From: Ciona savignyi
Taxonomy: Eukaryota; Chordata; Ascidiacea; Phlebobranchia; Cionidae
Length of the DNA: 64,000 nt
Assembly (NCBI GenBank): GCA_000149265.1
Contig: CH001698.1
Coordinates: 158,098-222,097, forward strand
Reading direction: 5' to 3'
The position numbers were made by a program, and so were the translations under genes. The notes beneath the pieces are model-generated. The model searched no databases. It had not been told where the DNA came from and saw only the letters and a list, made by a program, of their open reading frames with translations. Below, one piece after another: positions 1 through 13,263 of this stretch; position 1 is the first letter of the stretch, and the number at the start of each line of letters is the position of its first letter.

Positions 1-1468
1 AATTTCTAACAATTGGTGCTTCCCTTTTTCAGGGCATTAAAACGAAAAACATAATCACGTTGACCTTTTTAATATTTTTGTCAATCTAACTGTTAAAACT
101 CCTGGTAAAAACCCATGCGGCTAATGGTTAAAAAATACGTTGTTCCCAGTTTCCGAACGCCACCAAATATGGTGTATACAGCGCATTGAACTGGCGCATG
201 GATGTTTACAGCATTTCTTGTCACATAAACGCTCACGGCAAGTTTCCACTATTGGCTCTGTAATGCCCGCGCAGCCCTTTCTAATGAACAGTTAAAATTG
301 AGGTTTACACAGTTTTAATTTTTTCACAAAAGTATTGTTTTTATGTGGGAAGTTTTTGTTGCGATAGGTGGCTGCAAAGCTATAAATCTGCTCAGTGCAT
401 GGAACAGATATAAAACTCGTAACATTTTATTATGTTTCTGAATTTACTACTGTTTAATAAGCCAACTTAGATATTACGTTTTAGCGATCTCTAATATTAA
501 GTTGCTAATACCCGCGTTAAAAAAATACTTATCAAATGTTCTCTTTGACAAGAACGTTACCGGTAAAAGTTAGTTTTAAAAACTTTTCTAAAGCCACAAC
601 AGAAACGTAAGAAAATGCGCAATTTAACCGTCAGTATATATATGAAATATGTGTTTTTACTTGTTTTCATGAGGTGTATTCTATCAGAATTCCATGCAAT
701 GAAAATAAAAATTGTAAAGTCTTCTTTCGACAGTGTGGATTGCAAGGGACGACGAAATTAGCCCTAAACCCGGGAATCCGATTTAGGTAACCGCGGCGTG
801 CGTTTGTCAAGCGGTTCCAATTTTGATTACCTATCATGGTTATTGCATACCAGGTATTTAAGTTGAATTCTGTCGAGTAGCTATAACCTATGTGGGTATG
901 GAGAACCAAACAATGTAACCCGATACCATAAACTAAACTTGGCCTTAGTCATCGATTAATCGCATATGTCACTCAAAAGATAGAAGTACATTTTGATTCC
1001 AAATTTAGTCTTACGTTACATGTTATTTTCAGACTGCGTCATGTGTATTTTCAACAGTTAATCCATCGCATTAGTCCATATATATTGATACGTTTTTCGG
1101 CTTAGATACTTTTAATTAGAAACTGTGGCTGGATAGCAAAGCCACGACTGCTTCAGGGCACGACATTATCAATATATTATTGAACCAATACTTATAGGGG
1201 TTTTAAATAAAGATGGGTCTATAATTTGATTTAACAATATCATGATTGTCATCAAGCTCTTTGTGTGGTGGTAGAATGATTATGTTAAATCATTTAGTCT
1301 AATCACATTTCTTTGAACTATCTACGGTAATATTAAATACATTAATAATAAAATCTATTTATTAATGATTATAAATGTTTATTTGGCAATTAGGTGTTTT
1401 TTTAACTTTGGATAAAACTTTTTAGTTTAGTATGCAATAGCGTAATATAGTCATTGTGAGTGTTCAAA
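1..1468. other. Upstream non-coding region
   Basis: AT-rich sequence upstream of the Kazal-domain gene. I see no open frame with domain-like content, no RNA gene and no clear transposon end. It probably holds the promoter and 5' UTR of that gene, but I could not pick out a core promoter element. Confidence 0.4.
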
Positions 1469-4400
1469 ATGCTGAAAAACATTTGCCAACGTCACTGGCA
1501 AAATATACGGACCATGGTAATTATGACGTCAGCAATCGTCTGCACCTGTCACCCAGTTGAAGGTAAGTTGGGTTCGACTTAACCATGGATTTGATTATGA
1601 CGCATTTATAGGGGGAGTGGCGACAGAGGCGAGACTAAAAATAGCCGGGGTAATGTGTGGAATCTTTTCTGAAGTGCTTATTTTTTTCACAGGTCGATTG
1701 TTATTTTTTGACCAAAAAATAACAACGTACGTATACTGTAAGTTGTTAAAACGATTAATTTTACATAAGAAAACGGCACGACTGTGGTTAAAAAAATCAG
1801 TCAAAACTAAAAATCAATAAAACGGCTCGGCTGGTCAAATTATTTAGTACGATGATCATGTGTAAAATGCATGTAACAAAGAAAACAAAACTAACCGTTG
1901 AGATGTACGCTGGTTTTGGTAAATAAATCTTTCATCTGTTATGTGAGAAAAAATACATGAACGTTTCAAATATTCGGTTTCGGGTTACTTAACCTGGTAG
2001 TAATCTTAAATCTCGGCTGTGCTTGCTGTAGCGTGGCGGGTATATAAACTGGTTTAATTTCCATTAGCAGATTTGGCGTACATTGTTTGACGAACTTCAT
2101 TGCGTGATCATTTTTATTTCTGGTGTTGTGAATTGTGTTTTACAATTTTAGTTATACGTTGTTTATATGTACTGTACGCTTAAATGGAATTTCAGTACTT
2201 GCCTGTCTGGGAAGTATATCTGTGAACTCGCGCCACCAATCACTGCAGTCGTTAAACAAGGCATTTTTATATTTTATACAGAAAATATAGAGGATGTGTA
2301 ATTTTCGGACCACCAATATATCAATACGTAAAATTAGCAACAAATATATACATGTTTGTTCATATCTCAAGTGAATTTGTCACACTCAATCTCAATATTC
2401 CCTCAGTTTATCTGACAGGCGCATCGTTAAAACAAATCCTCATAAGCGATTAATAATGATGGCTTGTGGTAATTCGTGGTTTTGAGACCAGTGTTGTACA
2501 CAATCAACGGTAATATCGATTATATCAAGTCCCCCTGTTCGTGTACTTTCCTTCTTCATGATTATATAATCTTCTGTCTCTTCGTGGAAATTGCCGAAAA
2601 TTATCTAATATTGCATCTCCCGCCAAAAAACTCAGTTAATGATGCTTCGAAATAATGTATACATTCGGGAATTATGTATACATTTTGTAAACAAATTATT
2701 AATATATTATGCAATAGATTTGATTGATGGACGATTTTCCAGGATACTCAGGTATTTTTCTCATCACAGCTCTGTACAAATCTGTCATGAGCGATGCGGC
2801 GAGAACAGAAAAATGTTGGAGGAATCCCCTTGAACCAGCCGCATCGTTCACAAGCGATGCAGTTTGCGATCCGTTGTCCAACTGTCGGTATGGAGGCATT
2901 TGTTGGTCAAGTCGCTCTGATATAATTCTTTCCAGGCGACACGAGAAGTCGAAAGACAACTCGTCTGAAGGTTATTAAAATAAAATATTTTAATTAGAAA
3001 TGCTTTTGTATAATACTTTTCTGAAACTCCAAAATATATAATATCACGCGTTTTATTATATGTTTTTGTGTATACAAATTTTTGTTGTTATTTTCTAAAT
3101 ATTTTTTTTGTATATACATTTTTATGTTATTAAATAAATGTTTACTTTTATTCCGTATATATAAATTATCGCTGTTATTTTCTATACATAAGGCACCAAG
3201 ACTAGGTAACCCTTAGGTTATATCGGAATTTTCTTGACTTACTGTTAAGTAAAAAAAGTTTTCTTTTAATTAATTTTTTAATTTAATTAAAGTGTTTAAA
3301 AGTCGAAAAATAAAATGAATTGAATTGGATTTTAAAGTTGATTTCATTAATATTAAATCGACAATTTAGTATATCTGTTTATTTTAACATACTTGTACAG
3401 CTATTTGCCGTTGTACTATGCACTGTCAGTCATTTGCTGGTCGTTCAAGAACCAACCCAGCTTTGAACTTGGTCTGTGGCTCCGATGGTCGGACGTATTC
3501 CAATGAATGTGAGTTAAGACTGGCGTCTTGCCGGTGCCAGTACCCAATCACAGTGCGTAAAAGGGGACGTTGTGAAACAGGTAAAGTTTCTAATTAACCA
3601 AAATTATAACACAATATACGCAGACTGAATTACGTATAACGACGGTTTCTTTTTTAAAGAGTTGCTTATGTAAAGTATTGATATTGTTTTGTGGAAATAT
3701 ATTTTAGGTATGGCATTGTTCGTTTGGTATTATCTTTGCATTTTAAAAATAATATTTTATATAATTTAAAAAATAATATTTGTGCTATGCATCAAACGTT
3801 TTTAAAACTCTTTTCATTTCGCGTACAAATTAACAAGCCCTCTAACTTGCAGAATCGCCACCTCCCGTGACCTCTCAAATACAATTACATGGCGCCCTTT
3901 CTGAGGAAGGCTCAGGGTCAGGGTCTGACGTCAACCTGCACTGTGGTAACGGGATCACGTGCCAGTTTGGTGCTGTGTGTGACGTTGACTCAGAGGACGG
4001 GCCGTGTCTCTGCGTTATGGGTGAGGGATTATAGAAGCTTTGATTTGTTCCAAAAATGTATGCTATATATAAGTGAAAAGTATAGCATGAAATTGATAAG
4101 TTTAGGTTTAATAAATGTCCGAAAGATATAGGTTTAACAAAGTTTAGGTTGACGACAACAAAAAATCATCGATGCCTATAGTCCTTTAAATATATCCTTT
4201 ACGAACTTATTTGTTTTGCTACAGTTTGTAGCGATAGATCAGCGTACACAGTTTGCGGAACGGACGGAAGAAGCTACTACAATGAGTGTTATCTGAGAGA
4301 AGCAGCTTGCCAAGAACAAATCGAGATTGAAATTGACCATGTCGGAGCCTGTAAAGCTGCTAAAGGTGAGCATTATAAATTTTTCCGTACCAAAGTAACA

Positions 4401-7400
4401 TCATCTGGAAATTCTTTATTTTCGGGAATCTACCATAAGCTTTGTAGTAGCCCAGTTAATGTTTTGTATGCGACCCAGGATCGAATCAAGTAGTTGAACC
4501 GGAACAAGGATCTGAAGACGATCTTGATATCTCGATCTGCAACGCTTTGAACTGTGCAGGTAGGCTGTCGTAATTATAAGTATGTAGCACTTTGTGTTCG
4601 ATTGTATATTTCGTGCGTGGTTACACAACTGTTACACCTAAATTCTTTACAAGTTTGAATTTTTGTTTTATAGATTCCTAGTTCTGGATTTCGAAAAAAA
4701 TAAATTGTATTGTTGTAACTTAAAATTATATATACATGTTTAAACGTTACAGTTTTTCGATGCAGTTTAATTTGAACATAATTTGGAACACAAACCATTT
4801 AATTTATTAGTAAATCACATTTGTATCAACATTCGTATCCTCGTGACAACCGCTGTTACCCTCGGTGAACTGTCGTTTTTTCAAATAATAATTTAGAACA
4901 AAAAATTCAGGAGATATGATCAATCCGTTATGTGGAAGTGACGGCGAGAACTATCCGACCTTATGCTCGATGCGAGTTGCCGCTTGTCAGCAACAGCGAG
5001 TTATTACGATGCTGCATCGAGGCTATTGCGTGGAAGCAGACAGCAGAAACAACGAGACGGTTATTGGTGGGTAAAACGCCACTGTGGTGAAACAGCGGTT
5101 TCTAAACGGGCATACAGATCTAATTTTCGCGCAGAAATGATTGGTATATTTATATTATACATTACCACTTTTTAAATGGTCCTGTGGTCTTTACAACCTC
5201 ATCATTATACCAAACATTGACTATTTTGGTTTAGGATCCTCTGAGACTTCAGGTACGAAACCCAATGACCCCTGTGAAAATATATTCTGTCTACAAGGGG
5301 TATGTGTGCCGAGCGGAAGTGACGATTTTGAGTGTTCGTGTGAAGCTCTTTGCTCCCAAGGTACTGTTTTTTTATATATTTTTCTTTTTTAGGGCTGTCG
5401 TTTAAACCCATTATTGACTTGTCCCAAAGACCTTTTATATAAATATATATATAATTCTGTATAAATATCGGCGGCGTTTATCATTCAGTCACACAACCGT
5501 GTTGTTATTTTTTATTAAACTTATACCGTTTTTGTACAGGAGTGGGTATATATATCGCGGTAATTATTCGGCCACACAACCTGAATTCGTGTTATATAAA
5601 AAGCGAAATGCATTAACACATAACGGTGCATTTTCCCTTTCCTTTTATAGTCGCATTTGTAGATATTTTACTGCGTCGAAAGCTTACTTATCCTGTTCGC
5701 TTGACCGGTTCTTTGAGAACGTCTTTTTATACTTAAATGTCATGTACAATTTCTAACGAAATTTTATACAATTTTAGAAGCCGTATCCAAGCAGACATCA
5801 ATATCAAAACTTGGTGGAATAACATTACGCCAACTCTACGCTTTTGTGCCTGAGATCAAATCCCAGCTATTTTCCGAAGACTTGGAACAATACAGCCTTG
5901 AGACGACAACAACAACTCCGCGGGCAACCACCACCACGATCCCCGCCGATGAAATGGAGTTGCCCGAGCCCGTTATTGACTCGCTGGATGGCGTGAAAGA
6001 GCTTAGCGCCCTCCGAATAAAACCAGGAATGTCAAGGCAGCAGCTTTACCGAAACACTAACTTCGATATAATTGGAGACTTTGAATATTCAGATGTGCAC
6101 TGGGTAAAGTTGTTTATCGTAGTTTAAATCAAATTAAGATTCATAACAATTGTTGTAAATTTGATGTATTGCATATTACTTTTGAATGCAAATTTTGCAT
6201 TTAAAATGCTTGATTTTGTCATTAGAAAACTGGAATATCGTATAACTTACATAAAATATTCGTTTATTTCTACAGAGGAGACACAGGCGCCGCAGAAGAC
6301 GCCAACGCCGAGGCAGACGACACAGACGCCGTGTCAGACGATCCGCCGTTTTTGATTTGACTTCGTCATATGTAAATCAAACTGTTTGTGGAACAGATGG
6401 AAAGACTTATAAAGACGAGTGCCAAATGCGAGTAAATGCTTGTTACGAAAAGAAAGTAGTAAAGGTAAGGTCCTTTTAAAATAGTAAAGGTATAAGGTCC
6501 TTTTCCGGGAAATTCTCATAAATTCACATCTATTGAAACTAGAGATCAGTCTCACCACGCTCCATTTAGAAAGGAAGTACATGCCTAGTTAATCAAGCTG
6601 AATCTTCTGGAGCTATTATGGTTTGATCATTTTTTAAATTATAGGCGATAATTTTTCCTTAAATCAGGCGATTTTCGGGAATTTACTTGAAAAATTAAAC
6701 AAAAGTGGTAAAATAATAAAATAAAATAAAAAAGTGACAAATTGTCCCAACATACCCACAGTTACCATTAAAAATACCCTAAATTGCAATTTTCATACGT
6801 ATGCATAAACAATCTAACCAGTTTAAATTTACATAAGTCGATAATGGATTTTAGTACAAAGAAAATAAGTTTAAGATATCCCGTGCTGATGACTCTTTAG
6901 ATATGTTAGCTAGTAAATTTTAGACTTGCTAAAACATGGATATCAAGTTTGGAAAGGTAACTCGGAAACCCATTTGTTTCTGCTTGCAAAATGTTATAGC
7001 AGAAGTGAATAAATAACCAAGGAAGCAATCGTTTATGAATGCAGAAATAGTATTGGTTGATACTATCTAGTTTTAACTAAATTAGGACAAATATTTGACC
7101 TACTGGCGTGTAACCTAATGTATATACGTTTAATACAGATCCGCAAAATTGGAGCTTGTCCTTATCAATTCAAAAAGAAACAAGGTCATGCAAAGGGCAA
7201 CAAAAAGAACTGGAAAGTTACAACAGATGATACCTTACACGTTAAGATATCCGCCAAAACGGTTATTTTTCCGATTACAAACAATATCAAAATTGTAGAA
7301 ACTGCAACTACCACAGTGAAAGACGTGTCTATTAGTTCACCAAATTTTGTTGAAATGACAACTGGTGCCGGTTTTCGAGGGGCTACTGACGCAACAACGA

Positions 7401-7768
7401 AAAGAAATGCTCCAAATATTAAAAACATTAACAGAACCATCATGGCAGCTGCGAACGGGCAGGAAATCAATAAAAATCTACCACTTACAGTCGTACAATC
7501 GGATCGGGTATCGTCAAAGATTGGTATGAATAATTCGGTTGAGCTGACATTGGCTGAAGTTTTCGATCAGGAATTTGTAAAACAACCTAAAGTATCGGAG
7601 GCTCATATAGTGGAATATTCCTGGTTAATAGTGTTTGCTGGAATACCACACGTTGTTCTGACAGCTTTACTATTTGGCGTTTGTTATAAAAGGTGGAAAT
7701 TAAAAAGAAAAAGCGTATCAGATGAAGAAACTAAATCCGCCGTTAGCGAGACGTCAACTGTCGACTAA
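1469..7768 (+). CDS. Follistatin/Kazal-domain type I membrane protein
   Basis: Eleven exons: 1469-1562, 2770-2970, 3401-3580, 3853-4020, 4225-4365, 4479-4559, 4911-5066, 5235-5360, 5778-6103, 6276-6464, 7139-7768. Summed length is 2292 nt (763 aa), with matching phases throughout, mostly phase 1. Exon 1 encodes a hydrophobic leader ending at a consensus donor (GAAG/GTAAGT). Four follistatin-type modules follow, each a Cys pair plus a Kazal core (VCGSDGRTY, VCGTDGRSY, LCGSDGENY, VCGTDGKTY). Module 3 has a shortened N-terminal half. Module 4 is split by about 130 residues with a Thr-rich run (TTTTTPRATTTTIP) and an Arg-rich block. EEGSGSGSD near residue 180 resembles a glycosaminoglycan attachment site. 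A membrane segment lies at about residues 715-735, followed by a 28-residue tail. Kazal/follistatin modules typically bind proteases or growth factors. The nearest families are agrin or tomoregulin (TMEFF), but no orthology is claimed. The donor at 2971 (GTTATT) is weak. Confidence 0.8.
6276..6341 (+). other. Arg-rich coding block in the split follistatin module
   Basis: In the phase set by the previous exon, the first 22 codons of exon 10 encode 17 arginines plus His, Gln, Gly and Val, ending VRRS, and run without a stop into the fourth Kazal core. The DNA is a degenerate cag/acg/ccg repeat. The other two frames are also compositionally extreme (Thr/Pro/Gln-rich and Asp/Glu/Ala-rich), but both stop before the Kazal core. 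The block holds several possible basic proprotein-convertase sites. Confidence 0.6.
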
Positions 7769-8580
7769 TTGTAACGAAAGCTTCTTTTTTACTTTTATAA
7801 CAGTTCCTGCAATAAGCACTTACATTTGAGTACTTTCATGATTGTCATTTCCACTACCGTATACAGAATGTGTTATAAAGTGATGGTTAAACTTTTCCGC
7901 ATAATTCTCATTATAGTAATCTGTTCAACATGCAATTATATTTTGTTTTATTTTATTTGTACCTTTGAAAGATTTGGTTATTTATTACCACGGTAGCCTT
8001 ACCTTGTAGGTTATGTTTTTGGCCAATTTTACAATTTTTTGTTAGGACACAGTTTTACAGCTCTTTGTATACTTCCCGTTCACATTAATGATGTACAGTG
8101 TTCCTTTTTATTAATGGCCAAACCCTCAAAAACTAAATCTCTTAGCCTATAATACTTTTCAATGACAGCTGTCGTTTAAGATTAAAGCGAAATGCAAAAT
8201 AAATAGCAAACGCCGTAAACCTGGCTTTTGTTATTTCTGTACATTTTTAAATACCATTCTAAGCAATATTCTTGCCTTGTCAATCTTGGCAACAAAATAT
8301 AAACTTTTTCTTGCTGGCCAATTGTTTATTATCGCCTGGTATAAACAGTTCTACAGTATAGCTAAATTTCTTACAGGTATTTACTGTATTTAAAAATCAC
8401 TGACTGTATGTTCAGAAATTGTTGGATTACAAGTACCAAGTAAGGGATTTTATTCTAATTAGCAGTAAGCTACAACTAAATGATAATACATCCATATGAC
8501 AGCGGTAAAATATACTATTACCTGTTATATACATGTTTTAATACTATACTCTAATTAGCATTTTTAAACTTTATATTTAA
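7769..8580. other. Intergenic region between convergent genes
   Basis: Non-coding sequence between the stop of the Kazal-domain gene and the minus-strand stop of EGF gene A. An AATAAA at 8198-8203 is a possible poly(A) signal for the plus-strand gene. I see nothing else. Confidence 0.4.
8198..8203 (+). promoter_or_regulatory. Candidate poly(A) signal, Kazal-domain gene
   Basis: A canonical AATAAA hexamer about 430 nt after the stop codon. It is supported only by the motif and its position. Confidence 0.3.
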
Positions 8581-11500
8581 TTAAGGGCAGTTGGAGTCTT
8601 TGAGAAATCCGAAAGGGCGCTGCAAGCGGCACCACCAACTTGGACGTTTAATATTTGCTTGAAGACCAAAAATTTTAAATGCACCGAATGGATAGGTTCT
8701 GAAGAACTGAAGCCATGGGTTGTACTTTACACTTTTCGCTGTTGCAAAAAAAGAAATTTATAACCGTATAAAACAATTATAAATTTTTGGTTATAACTAA
8801 TAAAACAATTATAACTAATTACCGGCTAGTCAAACTGTCATGCGAAATTTATTATCTAATTTTTGTTGGTGATAAATAAGTAGCAAGATCGCATAATGCA
8901 GCTTTACTTGTCTCACACTAATACTTTGATTTCACTATCATGCAAGTTATTAAGTTTTGTTAATTGATTAATTGTTTGTTTACCCTCTGTTACTGCTGCA
9001 AGGACGGTGTCTTTATAACAACGCTATTGATATGATAAACGAAAACAGCACTGAAATAATAACACAAGCTTGCATCGATGAATTAGATGAATTCCCTATG
9101 ATTATGAGATCGTGTAAACCACAAGTGATTAGAAAAGTACTAAAGTACTAAAACTGCATGCGTGCACATACTTACCGATATTGCAAGTCACCCCGTCACC
9201 CATGAAACCAGCAGAGCAGGTACATGTGAAGCTTCCAATTGTATTTGAACACACAGCATTAGTGTGGCAGTTGTGTGTATTAATTGCACATTCATTGATG
9301 TCTGTATCGACCGGGGTGTAAAAATTAATCTAGTATCAACAATATTGGGCAAGACCTCAAACAATTACTCCAAAGTCAAGGAGGATTGTAGGCTTATCCC
9401 TTTTATCATCTTTAAATTATTATAGTCCGTTTGGTTGTTGAGGCTGTATAATTGCTACAGTTCCCCTCCAGATAAATGTGCTTGTTTTGTTATTTAAAAT
9501 GCTCAAACAGTTTCCGATACTTTAATGCAATATTTAAATATAACTTCAGAATAGCATAACCTTCTTGAAATTTTACGAAGAATGAAAAGGAATCCAATAT
9601 TTATCCCACAACAACGTTTAAAAGTAAAGTTTCCAAATCTGATAAACATTTATAAACTAGTTTAGATTTGAAAAACATGTTTTTGTAATCTTACGCATAA
9701 GTGCGTACACTACAACATAATATATTGTATATTACCTATGCATGTTTTTCCGTCACCACTATAACCGGTGTTGCATTGGCAAATGTAGCTGCCGCTTGTC
9801 GTGACACACGTTGCATCAGTCGAGCAGTTTAAGACAGCACAGCGGTCAATTTCTGTAAAGTAATATTTGTGTAAAAAAATAAGAAGGTTGGATATACCAG
9901 TCTGTTTTCTAGTATATCATACTGTTAAATAAACATTCAACTTTGTTATCTAAAATTAATATACCCTCGCTATGTAATTGTTCTTACCCATACAAGAAAT
10001 GCCATCTCCTTGAAATCCAGTATTACAGGAACAAGTAAACGATCCTACTGTGTTACTACATGTTGCATTGCCGTTGCAGTTGTGCACTGCGGTTACGCAT
10101 TCATTTATATCTGGGAAATATGTTTTTCTGTCAGTATACTTACTTCTTTATAACATGTTTTTATCATAAAAACACTAAATAAAACATTTACATAAATATA
10201 TATCTACATATATGTAACTCATTTAATATATCAATATGTAGTATCGCAGCAAAGCACAGACATGTTACCTAAACAAGTTCTCCCGTCTCCAGAATAACCA
10301 GTCGTACAAGCACATGTATGAGTTCCTGGCATATTTATACATACAGCATTTGTTGAGCAACTGTGCGTTCCACTGACGCATTCGTTAATATCTAGTTACG
10401 TGAAAGGTAAAAAAGCCATGGTTATCAACATTTAGTTAGACGGAACTTAAAACTCAATAAACAAACCTGTACAAAGAAAACCGTTTCCATTGTACCCACT
10501 TTTACAACTGCAGGTAAAGCTTCCTACAGTGTCGGTACAAATTGCATTTGGATCGCAAACATTAGTGTGGGTTGTACATTCATTAATATTAGAACATATG
10601 TTGCCATTTCCAGTAAATCCAGATTTGCATTTGCAAACAAAGCTTTTGAAAGTATTTGTACACGAGGCATCCACACTGCAAGAGTGTGACCCAAGGTTGC
10701 ACTCATCGACATCTGTACATGTCAGACCGGTACCAGTTAGTCCTGTATCACAAGTGCATATAAAACTTCCTGCGGTGTTGGTGCAACTTGCGTTTGGGTC
10801 GCAACCACTCGTTCCCAGAACACACTCGTTGATATCAGTGCAAATTCGACCGTTTCCAAAATAGCCTGGTTTACAAAAGCATGAAAAACTTCCAGGCAAG
10901 TTCACGCAAGTAGCAAGTGGGGTACTGCAATTGTGTGTACCGATACTGCACTCGTCTATGTCTGCAAATACAAATAAAATTAAAATCCGTATTAAATGTT
11001 TTCTTGTTTGACGTACCAACGCATGTAGTACCAATTTTTGTATAACCGCTGTTACAATTACAGATAAAACTTCCTTCTGTATCCACGCATGACGAGAAGA
11101 TGGAACAAACGGATGGTGACAGTGCGCATTCGTTTATATCTGAAACGTTATTTAACATAAAGTTTTTATTCTATGTACTGTTAACAGCTACAAGTTTATA
11201 ATTATGCAGTTGCAATGGTTGCTTCTTAAAGATTGCTTTAACGTTTTGTACTTACTTGAGCAAGATATTCCATCGCCGGTGTATCCGGTATCACACAAAC
11301 ATGTAAAAGAGCCGAAATTGTCCACACAGGTTGCATTCACATGACAATTATGTGTTCCAGTGGCGCATTCGTTAATGTTTGGTGCTGAAAATGTACTTTT
11401 ACAAATCCACTCTTCTTTATATCGTAATTAAACCTTATTATTTGTGCACAGTTCATGATTTGTACTTACACACGCAAGCTCCTCCGTGACTTACTAAACT

Positions 11501-13263
11501 GGGTCCACAATTACAAATAAAACTTCCAACGGTGTTTACGCATGTGGATCCTAAGTGACAAGGACTGCTCGACACACATTCATCAATGTCTGCAAAAGCT
11601 CAAAATTAGATTTTATTATTTTGCCTAACGTAATAGGAAATATTGGGATAGGCGAAATACAATTTTAAAAACTCCTTTATTAAAATTCGTTTTTATGTTA
11701 AATGGACTAAATGGCGACGTCTTGAATTTTCACTTATTATAAAAACCTTGCTGTGTATATCCGCTTTATCATTCAAAAAAAAAACTAAAACCCAACTAAT
11801 AACTCAATTTATTATATAATTTTTCCAGTTGCGGTAAAATATTACCCAAAAGATTACGAAAATGTTTTTAATCTTTTAGTGTTGCGTAAATACTTAAGTG
11901 ATTATCGAGACGATATAAACTATAAAAAAATTTTCAATCAAAATTAAATTTATTGTCATACCTGTACAAGAGCCGACTGTACTGCCTCTAGTAAACCCAG
12001 TCATACATGGACAGGTAAAACTCCCTGGAGTATTCATACACGCTGTATTCGCAGGGCAAATAGCAGCACCGGTTACACACTCATTGATATCTACAAATAC
12101 AATGTTATTTTTACTTGAACAATTTTAGTCTTGACGCAAATACTGAATATTTTGGTTAAAGCACCTGTGCAGTTTGTGCCAGTGTATCCTGTGTTGCAAA
12201 CGCAAACGAACGAACCAACGGTATTAACGCAAGTCGATGTACTTGGACAAGGATTTGTTGTGCATTCGTCAACATCTGGAAAGATATCTTTATTATTTCG
12301 CAGAATCAACTCACGCTACAAAATCATATATTAAACACCACATAAACAAGTAAGAGATAGAAAGAAATACTAAAAAATAGTTTATTGATACTAAAATCTT
12401 TGGTAGTTTTTTTGTTCGTTTTAGCTGCACGTTTGTATTTATTATAGGTTTGTTATGTTAATGATCTAAACTTATGCTTACCTTGACAGTTCAAACCGTC
12501 GGGAAATAAATCACCTGATGCTCCGGTTCTCGGTGCATCATTGACGGTCAGATAACCGTTACGGCATTTGCACTGAGCAAGAAACGGATCCGTCTGGAGA
12601 CAATCTGCCTCTTTCGCGCAAGGGTAACCGTCCACTCCAAAACCAAGATCGCAAATATTTGCAACTTATGAAAAAAGTTTACTGTTAATATTATATATTC
12701 AGCGCGAAGCTCTAGAAATTAACTTTGCTAATGAGATGGGGAAGCTCTAGAAATTAACTTTGCTAATGAGATGATATGCTGATTGGTTATCTATAACCAT
12801 AAACGATGTTATTTGTTCCGTTTAGGTAGGTGAAACATAAAATTGTAGGCAACGTCTTATACCACTAAAATCTTACAAAGTTTTATGAAATGTTAAGTTT
12901 GATCAATATTCACTTACTGTCTTGCCCATTCTGTTTGTTATATTAAACGAACTTTAGTTAATCTTTATTAACGGTGATATTTTTTATTTTTAAATTGGGT
13001 TACCTGGTGTAATTGATGCTGTCGTATTAAATATACCAATTCCTGCTATGCCGGCAGCTTGATTGTCGAATGCAAAGAAAACCACAATAGTATTGGGAAT
13101 CGACAACTCAAAAAGAGTAAGTACTGCAACAAAAGATAAAACACTGTTAATCGATCGCACCATTAGCGTTGTGCGGGATATTCATACCAATTGGGCTGGC
13201 GGCGTTTGCCGTATGGCTACCAGTCATGCACAGAACTGCCATCAACACAAAACAAAATTTCAT
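8581..13263 (-). CDS. EGF-array gene A, secreted; paralogue of genes B and C
   Basis: Fourteen exons on the minus strand: 13188-13263, 13004-13123, 12482-12664, 12165-12275, 11962-12090, 11470-11589, 11256-11384, 11017-11139, 10467-10961, 10269-10391, 9988-10110, 9736-9852, 9176-9301, 8581-8738. They sum to 2133 nt (710 aa), with phase 1 at every junction. Exon 1 is a signal peptide ([12 protein letters not shown]...). Exon 2 encodes a short N-terminal domain seen again in genes B and C. Exon 3 is an atypical Cys-rich repeat. About thirteen EGF repeats follow, most opening DINEC or DIDEC as in calcium-binding EGF modules. One 495-nt exon (10467-10961) carries four uninterrupted EGF repeats. 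The last exon is a unique 51-residue aromatic-rich tail ending at a stop, and is the least certain part. No ZP domain or membrane segment is seen, so a secreted product is inferred. A role in the egg coat is likely only by analogy with ascidian vitelline-coat EGF proteins. Confidence 0.8.
12706..12773. repeat. 33-bp tandem duplication in gene A intron 2
   Basis: Two identical 33-base copies (12706-12738 and 12741-12773, beginning gaagctctagaaattaac) separated by two G bases, just upstream of exon 3. The perfect match implies a recent duplication. Confidence 0.85.

Noticed and set aside
10490..10864. 124-aa plus-strand frame opposite the four-EGF exon of gene A
   Set aside because: An antisense shadow. 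The minus strand has clear EGF repeats with all cysteines in register.
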